Below, one piece after another: positions 39,601 through 44,705 of a stretch of 44,705 nt of DNA. Where the stretch lies: assembly GCA_011526585.1 (NCBI GenBank), contig WYBB01000087.1, positions 1 through 44,705 of the forward strand, in the 5' to 3' direction. The position numbers and the translations under genes are program-made. The notes below the pieces were generated by a model, which did not search any database, was not told where the DNA came from, and saw only the letters and a list, made by a program, of their open reading frames with translations. Source of the stretch: Deltaproteobacteria bacterium (GTDB lineage Bacteria > Myxococcota_A > UBA9042 > PHBI01). How positions within the stretch are numbered: position 1 is the first letter of the stretch; every line of letters begins with the position of its first letter.

Positions 39601-41642
39601 ATCCTGTCGTCCACGCGCTGCGCGATGTCGGTCTGTGGATCGAGTTCTCGGATCGCATCGCGATGTTCGCCGACTACTACCGCGCTCACGAACACTCGGC
39701 GCAGATCCCGCCAGGCGCATTGAGGAGGCTCGAGGGCGAGTTCGAGCGCGGGTACGTCAACGTGTTGTCGTGCTCGACCACGATGGAAATGGGCATCGAC
39801 ATCTGCGGCCTGTCGATCGTCGCGATGAACAACGCCCCTCCTGGTCCCGCCAACTATCTCCAACGCTCGGGGCGCGCCGGTCGGCGTGGTGAGACGGCGT
39901 CGTTGACGTTGACGATGTGTCGACCATCACCCCACGATGAGGCCATCTTCGCGGACCCGACCTGGCCCTTCATCACCCCCATCGCCGTCCCGCGGGTGGC
40001 CCTCGAGAGTACGCGCATCGTGTGGCGGCACGTGCACGCCCTCCTCCTCGGCCGCTTCCTGGCGCTCGATGCCACGCTCAGTGCGAGCCCTCGTGGGAGC
40101 CCCACCAGCATGACCTGCCGCGCCTTCATGTACACATCCGGGACCGCGCCGAGCGCGTCCGATCGCTTCATCGAGTGGTTGGCGTCGCCCACCACCCCGA
40201 CCGCGGCCGCTGCCGGGCTCGGTCACCTGGTGAAAGGCTCTCCGCTGTCGGCCCTGCCCATCCGGGAGCTCCTAGCACAGACCCGCGCTGCCATCGATGC
40301 GATTGTCAGCTCCTGGCGCGACGAGCACGCACTCCTCGAGTCCGAGCTCGCGCTCCTGGGTGACAAGGACCCGGCCCGCATCGCGACCAGCCTGGCGCTT
40401 TCGCGCCTCGAGGACGAGTTCCTCCTCAAGGAGCTCACGGCCCGAGCATGGCTTCCCGCTCACGGCTTCCCGACCGACGTGCTCGCGTTCGTGCCGGTCA
40501 CGATCACCGATCTCAAGCGGCGCAGCGGCGCTCAACCCCGCGACGACCGCGACGACGGCCCCTGGACCTGGCGCGAGTACCCGAGCCGCAACCTCGCCAT
40601 CGCAATCTCGGAGTACGCGCCCGGTGCGCGCGTGGTCATTGCCGGCAAGGTGTACGAGTCGCGAGGTGTCACACTCAACTGGCAGCTCCCTCCGACGGCG
40701 ACCGATCCCACGGTCGAGGTGCAGGCGCTTCGCGAGGCATGGCGCTGCAAGACCTGCGGAGACATCGGCGAGTCGAACCGCCGCGTCGAGGCATGTCCCC
40801 ATTGCGGCGAAGCGCCGGTCGAGCTCGTGCACTTCTTGCGCCCGTCCGGCTTCGCCGTGGCGCTGCAGTACCAGCCGCACAACGACGTCAGCGATGTCGG
40901 TGGCGTCGAGCCCGAGCCGCCATGGGTCTCGGCAGGCGGTGCCGCATGGCAGACCTCCCTCCGCGGCCTCCGCTGGCGTCACAACCACGAGGGACGGCTC
41001 TTTCACCACGTCCGCGGGCCCGCGAAGAAGGGCTTCGCGATCTGCCTGCGTTGCGGGCTCGCGGCCGCGATGACGCACGATGACCGACTCCCTCCCGAGC
41101 TCACCGACCACCGCCCCCTCCGCGGCTTCAAGTCGCAGCAGGCCAGAGGCGGCCGTTGCAAGGGCAACGACGAGTCTTTCGCCGTCCAGCGTCATCGGGC
41201 CCTGGGCGGCTTCGTACCGACCGACGTCTTCGAGCTGCAGGCGCGCGTCGGACCGGATGCGCGCCGACCGACGGCTCCGGCGATCTGGTCGCTCGCCATC
41301 GCTTTGCGCCATGCGCTCGCCGAGCGTCTCGGCGTCGATCGGCGTGAGCTCGGATTCGAGGTGACCCGTCACGAATGGGACGGCGAGCCGACCGACGCGG
41401 TGGCGCTCTTCGACACGGCCCCGGGTGGGGCCGGCTATGCGCCGCGCGCGGCAGACGACGTCGTAGGGTTGCTCCGCGCCACGCACGACATCCTCGAGTG
41501 CCCAGCGCGCGCCTGCGATCGAGCATGTCACGGCTGTCTGCTCGCCTATGACACGGCACGCTTCGACGCTCTCCTCGATAGGAGTGCGGCGCTCGCCTTC
41601 GTTCGCGAGCTACTGTCGGACCTCGGACTCGATCACGACTGA
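36663..41642 (+). CDS. Giant DEAD/DEAH helicase with Zn-finger and DUF1998-type C-terminus
   Basis: 1659 residues; ATG 36663 overlaps the upstream stop. Motifs: Walker A SSGTGSGKTECFL (about 118-130), FLYPLNALIASQQKRL (Ia), TNATMLEYLLVR, DEAH in IVLDEAHTYIGSQAAEM (about 250), VATSATM (III), then CDAC/CRHC zinc site (about 455-473), helicase domain 2 with CSTTMEMGIDI and QRSGRAGRRGE (VI, about 1065), a second zinc site CKTC...CPHC (about 1361-1385), and the DUF1998-type end FDTAPGGAGY with CPARACDRACHGC (about 1612-1627). Superfamily 2 helicases of this build occur in DISARM (DrmA/DrmB) and related anti-phage systems, usually cytoplasmic and nucleic-acid translocating. The gene ends 10 bases inside a convergent nuclease gene. 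Confidence 0.9.
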   Translation: MTLSFVDLDRTLEQRLARAVVSRLHPSNDALRRYLHEELSKPSGDPRSLLSKPLFEATFDFARAPETIADLAGALLREELVDALDAAETDAFPRTRRPFLHQRDAWRALARSPAQSAIISSGTGSGKTECFLVPILDDLLRQGSNTDRGVHAIFLYPLNALIASQQKRLSAWVRGFGTRLRFALYNGLMPEDVSDAEQRLTPWQVLDRKRLRAAPPPILVTNATMLEYLLVRTADRPILEASKGKLRWIVLDEAHTYIGSQAAEMALLLRRVLDGFGVAADAVRLVATSATMGDRDAEALRQFLADLGGLPLDRVSLIRGHRELPDLATPDRAGLPGASERDALLAATSAQRFAELSRYGGVHVLREALTTRAQTAEELAERLGTDGATVVDMIDLAHPAISEQGASLLPVRAHRFVRTLPGLHACIDRTCPGRAGTAVDVPSWRLGKIHFERRDHCDACDARVYELVLCRHCGAESLLAEIGPGEDGLPALLPAPLSSAEALELEADRDDTADTSPRDPSRRNIRLVGGAAEDEPTTPRASIGRHDGRWDDPDGIAIAVAPRSPGNDLECPRCKHAEGSPDDLVTRLFASRPFLLSVALPTALLAAPTPPADPGGADPVSLPLGGRRLIAFNDSRQGSARFASLLEQESERRYVQSWLYHQLWARTPPTDTSQLDALIAALEPLAHAPAIALELRNKKREREEKRRAVPRMPWADAVRSLADTRPVTLMQRVLRELTPELDTRSQVAHYLLLREFLRRPRRQVSLETLGLVVLTHPLLEARPPAPIWQTLGGAPDDWTNLLALALDVLRSRNAVIVDESIQNWLGATFRPRFAVGPEDVTDNSTVRLFTPLPVGRKGRLVHVIARALDLDPEDAAHMQSINAVLDAIWQELCAPGVLEREASGRRLDPRTLVLKAVPEVVRCPITGRALATTVDAITPYATDKHPDRLARGTRHAMPRPRVAFPDAQSLPAVAAWLASDPVVHALRDVGLWIEFSDRIAMFADYYRAHEHSAQIPPGALRRLEGEFERGYVNVLSCSTTMEMGIDICGLSIVAMNNAPPGPANYLQRSGRAGRRGETASLTLTMCRPSPHDEAIFADPTWPFITPIAVPRVALESTRIVWRHVHALLLGRFLALDATLSASPRGSPTSMTCRAFMYTSGTAPSASDRFIEWLASPTTPTAAAAGLGHLVKGSPLSALPIRELLAQTRAAIDAIVSSWRDEHALLESELALLGDKDPARIATSLALSRLEDEFLLKELTARAWLPAHGFPTDVLAFVPVTITDLKRRSGAQPRDDRDDGPWTWREYPSRNLAIAISEYAPGARVVIAGKVYESRGVTLNWQLPPTATDPTVEVQALREAWRCKTCGDIGESNRRVEACPHCGEAPVELVHFLRPSGFAVALQYQPHNDVSDVGGVEPEPPWVSAGGAAWQTSLRGLRWRHNHEGRLFHHVRGPAKKGFAICLRCGLAAAMTHDDRLPPELTDHRPLRGFKSQQARGGRCKGNDESFAVQRHRALGGFVPTDVFELQARVGPDARRPTAPAIWSLAIALRHALAERLGVDRRELGFEVTRHEWDGEPTDAVALFDTAPGGAGYAPRAADDVVGLLRATHDILECPARACDRACHGCLLAYDTARFDALLDRSAALAFVRELLSDLGLDHD

Positions 41643-42151
41643 ACGAGCCGCGGCAGGTGCGGGCTCCAGGCGCCGACGAAGCGGGTGAAGTCCCGCTGCG
41701 CGGGACCGCACTCGGGCCGGCACATCGTCGACGCCGCTGCGCATCGCGCGTCGAAGGAGAGCACGACCAGAATACCCCGGCCGTGATCGCACACATGTCC
41801 GACCCCGTGGCGCACGTGCTCCTGAGCCAGCGCGCGGCGAGTCAGGATGAGGAACCGTTCCCAGCGGCCCGGGGTCCGCACGACCAGGACATACACCAAA
41901 TCGGGCGATCGTCTCGCGAGCAGCTGAGCCAGGCCGAACTTGAACTTCGCCGCAAACCCTCTGCGGACTGACCGCGCGCGCGCGGTCTTGACCTGAATGC
42001 GCCGGATCGCGCCCGAGACGTCGTCCAGGAGCAGGATGTCATCGCCGAAGTCCACCTCGGGCACCGCGACGTTCCAGCCTCGCTCGGCGAGCTCGGCCAT
42101 CACCGCGAGCTGCCCCGCCCGTCCCAAGTACGCTCGATGACGTCCCGACAT
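41633..42151 (-). CDS. PD-(D/E)XK-like nuclease
   Basis: A 172-residue protein beginning MSGRHRAYLGRAGQLAVMAEL. ATG 42151 has GAGGA just upstream and is preferred over 42178. The pattern G-x2-G-x3-V...L-x2-R-G-W-x-V, then EVDFGDDILLLDD and RRIQVKTARA, matches the core of small PD-(D/E)XK endonucleases (Asp in DFGDD, Q-V-K as the active-site strand). A later stretch DLVYVLVVR and FLILTRRAL continues the alpha/beta fold. Family members cut DNA in restriction, recombination or homing contexts. Its stop overlaps the helicase stop region by 10 bases, tail to tail. It may work with the helicase (inference). Confidence 0.7.
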   Translation of the reverse strand: MSGRHRAYLGRAGQLAVMAELAERGWNVAVPEVDFGDDILLLDDVSGAIRRIQVKTARARSVRRGFAAKFKFGLAQLLARRSPDLVYVLVVRTPGRWERFLILTRRALAQEHVRHGVGHVCDHGRGILVVLSFDARCAAASTMCRPECGPAQRDFTRFVGAWSPHLPRLVQS

Positions 42152-42211
42152 GGGTCCTCGTGTGGTTCGGCCACCCAACGAACCATGCCGATCACTTCAT
42201 CCCATCTCGGA

Positions 42212-43591
42212 TCATGCCACGCGTGGGAGCGCGGCGCCGATGGCCCAGTTGTAGTCCGGAGGCAGCATCGGGGGAGCACGCGGCGTCTTCGCGGTCGGAA
42301 GCGGGGCGCGCGTCGAGCACGCCATCGGAGCCGCGACGATGATGCTCCCGTCGGGCCGCGCGAAGCGAAGGTTGGTCGCGTCGCCGCTGACCTTGAAGCC
42401 GCCTTCATGGACGAGGCGGTGGTGCGCGCTGCAGAGAAGAACGAGGTTGTCGCGACGGGTCCGTCCTCCGTCGACCCAGTGCTGGATGTGGTGGGCGTCC
42501 ACCCAACGGTGGTTGCGGCAGCCGGGAAAGCGGCAGCCACCGTCGCGCACGAGGAGCGCTCGGCGCAGCGCTGGCGGCACGACGCGCTTTTTTCGACCGA
42601 CGTCGAGCGGAGTGCCTTCATCTTCGACGGTGACACGCGTGATGCCAGTGTCGCAGGCGAGGCGGCGTAGCGTCTCGGCCCCCGCTTGTCCGGCGCACCC
42701 AACCTCGACCGAGATGTCGCTTGGATTGAGGTGGTCCTCACGCACACACACGACGATCTGATGACGCTCGGCGGCGGGGCGTCCAGCGCTTCGCTCGCCG
42801 GCGAGAAACGCGTCGGCGACCCGAACCAGCCCGTCGGGCCGCGCCTCGCGGCGCACCAACGCTTCCGCGGAAGCGCCCGTGCGGGCGAGCGCCGGTACGG
42901 GCGCGGGACTGCGCGGTGACTCTGCGGAAGCGGAGGAGCGGGATGCTTGCGCGCATGCGTCCTCGGGACAACGGCGGCTCTCACCCGACCCGGTGCCCGT
43001 GCGTGGGGCGGGGGACGCTTCCGCGGGAGCGGCCCCGGGAGCAGCTGCCTCCTCGATGGCGGCGTCGACCGCCCTCACTATCATGGCCGCCTCGTCCGGA
43101 TGAAGCCGGGCCTCGAGCCGGACCATCCCGTCCTTGCACGGGACGAGCCTGACCCAGCGCGCCCGACCGTCACCGCACCGACCGGTGACCTGCTCGACCC
43201 CGCGACAGATCGTCTCGAGCTGCGCGGCAGTAGCGTTCTTCGCCATGTGAAGCAGTCGTCCTTCGTTCTCGGGAGTGGCGATGCGCGTCATCGCACGGAC
43301 TTTCGAGTAGCTAACCTCGGCTCTGGCGAACGCGGCATCGATCTCTGGCAACTCACCGAGCGCCTTCGCGACCCGCACCTTCTCACGCGCCGCCACCGGA
43401 CCGAGCCCGACCCGCCAGCTGAGCCATGCCGCCATCGAAGCAAGCCCATGATCCCGGTGCCGCTGGCGTGCGTCGAGCTCACGCACGAGCGTCAGCAGGC
43501 GGTGCTCCGCGGCGTCGATCTGGGCGGAGAGGAGGGCGATCTCGGACTCGAGCGCCTCACTCGGAATGCGTGCAACATCGGATGTCGACAT
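42212..43591 (-). CDS. DUF222 / HNH endonuclease
   Basis: A 459-residue protein with an N-terminal DUF222 (13E12-type) helical domain (LLTLVRELDARQRHRDHG, MAAWLSWRVGLGPVAAREKV, SYSKVRAMTRIATPENEGRL), a disordered Ala/Pro/Ser middle, and a C-terminal HNH nuclease: RDGGCRFPGCRNHRWVDAHH, HWVDGGRTRRDNLVLLCSAH, HRLVHEGG. The HNH zinc/metal site (Cys-x4-Cys plus His-His and final His) looks intact. Such genes are common, often multi-copy, and of uncertain role, from mobile-element nuclease to defence. It ends with SIIVAAPMACSTRAPLP. It sits between the PD-(D/E)XK gene and the CRISPR array, 55 bases from the first repeat. Confidence 0.9.
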   Translation of the reverse strand: MSTSDVARIPSEALESEIALLSAQIDAAEHRLLTLVRELDARQRHRDHGLASMAAWLSWRVGLGPVAAREKVRVAKALGELPEIDAAFARAEVSYSKVRAMTRIATPENEGRLLHMAKNATAAQLETICRGVEQVTGRCGDGRARWVRLVPCKDGMVRLEARLHPDEAAMIVRAVDAAIEEAAAPGAAPAEASPAPRTGTGSGESRRCPEDACAQASRSSASAESPRSPAPVPALARTGASAEALVRREARPDGLVRVADAFLAGERSAGRPAAERHQIVVCVREDHLNPSDISVEVGCAGQAGAETLRRLACDTGITRVTVEDEGTPLDVGRKKRVVPPALRRALLVRDGGCRFPGCRNHRWVDAHHIQHWVDGGRTRRDNLVLLCSAHHRLVHEGGFKVSGDATNLRFARPDGSIIVAAPMACSTRAPLPTAKTPRAPPMLPPDYNWAIGAALPRVA

Positions 43592-43646
43592 GGGTGGATA
43601 TTGCCGAGATTGGCACAGCAGGTCAAGGGCCCATGTGCGGTTCGAG

Positions 43647-44582
43647 CGTCAATCCCCGTTGTCCGGGCTGAGTGTCGTGCGCGGAGCACCCACACGGTGT
43701 GGGGGTCGCATGGCGGGAACTTTCAATCCCCGTTGTCCGGGCTGAGTGTCGTGCGCGTTCCACAACTCAAGACAAAAGGACAAAAGAGCATGAGCAAGAA
43801 TCTTTCAATCCCGTTGTCCGGGCTGAGTGTCGTGCGCGCTGCGCGATGGCGAACGCGACCGACTGGAAGCACGCCCTCTTTCAATCCCGTTGTCCGGGCT
43901 GAGTGTCGTGCGCGGATCAGCGACCGCAAGCTGCACAGCGTTGCCGCAGAGACTTTCAATCCCGTTGTCCGGGCTGAGTGTCGTGTGCGGACAACTGAAC
44001 CAAGGGAGACGTGACCATGAGCAAGACCACTTTCAATCCCGTTGTCCGGGCTGAGTGTCGTGTGCGAACCGCGACCCGAGCATCGCCAGCTGGGCGCTCA
44101 ACGTCTTTCAATCCCGTTGTCCGGGCTGAGTGTCGTGCGCGTCCACAACCCCACTTCAAAGGATTCCGACATGACGCTCGCGCCTTTCAATCCCGTTGTC
44201 CGGGCTGAGTGTCGTGCGCGACACCGACGGCTACGACCGGGACGGCTACGACACCTTTCAATCCCGTTGTCCGGGCTGAGTGTCGTGCGCGGATCGTCGC
44301 GGAACTGGCCGTTCGCGAGAACCCCGCCGTTTCAATCCCGTTGTCCGGGCTGAGTGTCGTGCGCGCTGTCCTCAGACGTGGCGGTCCACAGACAGTGCCG
44401 ACGTTTCAATCCCGTTGTCCGGGCTGAGTGTCGTGCGCGCTCTTACGGTGCTGAAGGGCGGTCTCGCCGTCCTGAAGTTTCAATCCCGTTGTCCGGGCTG
44501 AGTGTCGTGCGCGAAGAAGGCCCCGGCGAAGAAGGAGGCGGCGAAGCTCGCCCGGTTTCAATCCCGTTGTCCGGGCTGAGTG
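43647..44582 (-). CRISPR. CRISPR array, 13 repeats / 12 spacers, right repeat truncated
   Basis: Repeats of 36-37 nt start at 43649 (degenerate), 43721, 43803, 43879, 43954, 44031, 44106, 44185, 44256, 44330, 44404, 44478 and 44556 (truncated at 44582). Spacers are 35-45 nt. Read on the plus strand, each repeat begins TTTCAATCCCGTTG and ends GTGTCGTGCGCG. The complement ends in ATTGAAA(C/G), the usual 3' end of repeats giving the 8-nt crRNA 5' handle, so transcription is probably from the minus strand. The two leftmost repeats carry an extra C; repeats at 43954 and 44031 share GTGTGCG. The variable spacer length and handle fit a type III or I system; no cas gene lies in the window. Confidence 0.95.
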
Positions 44583-44705
44583 CGTATTTCGGCGATGGTG
44601 AACACGCGGATCGGTCATCGTGAACACCCGGATCGGCGTTCGTGATCGGAGCGAAGCGACGCTGGTTCAGTTGCTGTTGGAGTCCTCCTTTCGTCGAGAG
44701 GGTCC
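44583..44705. mobile_element. End of an IS21-like insertion sequence (partial)
   Basis: Directly after the broken repeat the sequence changes to repeated units: GGTGAACACGCGGATCGG (44597-44614), CGTGAACACCCGGATCGG (44619-44636) and a third partial CGTGATCGG (44641-44649), about 22 bases apart. Multiple such terminal repeats are typical of IS21-family ends. On the minus strand 44705-44667 reads GPSRRKEDSNSN then a stop, possibly the C-terminus of the transposition helper or transposase gene. The rest of the element lies outside the window. Confidence 0.6.

Noticed and set aside
33444..42151. Complete DISARM system
   Set aside because: Only a helicase and an uncharacterised partner are present; methylase, phospholipase-D-like and SNF2 components are absent from the window.
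43591..43647. CRISPR leader on the left between the HNH gene and the first repeat
   Set aside because: The gap is only 55 bases, it borders the most degenerate repeats, and the ATTGAAA handle points to transcription from the other end; still not excluded.
43672..44627. Short frames across the CRISPR array encoding repeated SIPLSGLSVVR-type peptides
   Set aside because: They are only translations of the DNA repeat; no ribosome site or conserved product.

Overview
The window is high-GC DNA with long GC-rich ORFs on both strands. It looks like a chromosome of a myxobacterium-like organism (Myxococcota, probably Polyangia). The evidence is several large secreted lipoproteins with Asp/Thr/Glu/Pro-rich linkers behind the lipobox, a planctomycete/myxobacterial-type cytochrome lipoprotein, a P-loop/TPR regulator and M81 peptidase genes. 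The assignment rests on protein character only; there is no rRNA or other marker gene in the window, and I saw no tRNA.

Left part (1-12.8 kb): a partial gene of unknown function, a decayed outer-membrane barrel gene, a small protein with a (V/I)QRK signature, a P-loop/TPR/winged-helix regulator, two tandem paralogous lipoproteins of 770 and 968 residues, a CopD-like membrane protein, and a peptidoglycan-binding-domain protein with the same QRK signature. Intergenic gaps carry REP-like hairpins and a near-duplicated 21-bp motif.

Middle part (12.8-33.2 kb): two translationally coupled beta-propeller lipoproteins, a 1106-residue helical/Gly-rich protein, a sensor-like protein that seems to lack its DNA-binding domain, a DUF3703 protein, a membrane protein plus YceI, a divergent LysR regulator, an exported-looking pirin, a glutamate/dicarboxylate symporter, a three-gene operon (PLP lyase/decarboxylase, M81 MlrC-like peptidase, and a protein resembling a contractile tail sheath), a cytochrome-like lipoprotein and a second large helical protein.

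Right part (33.4-44.7 kb): a defence-island-like block. It holds a ~1070-residue protein broken by one extra base in a C6 run, a 1659-residue DEAH helicase with Zn-binding/DUF1998-type C-terminus overlapping it by ATGA, a PD-(D/E)XK-like nuclease, a DUF222/HNH endonuclease, and a CRISPR array of 13 repeats whose right end is cut off next to an IS21-like element end.

Three threads stand out. First, four unrelated proteins spread over the window share an N-terminal (V/I)Q(R/K)(K/R/M) tag and an F/L-x2-Q-x3-L-x-P motif, as expected of cargo or accessory proteins of an extracellular contractile injection system (eCIS). Second, several CRISPR spacers contain a Shine-Dalgarno sequence and an ATG lying 13-14 nt from the same repeat edge, so the crRNAs would be antisense to translation starts. 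Third, the helicase pair and its nuclease look like a candidate anti-phage cassette with a homopolymer frameshift in its first gene.
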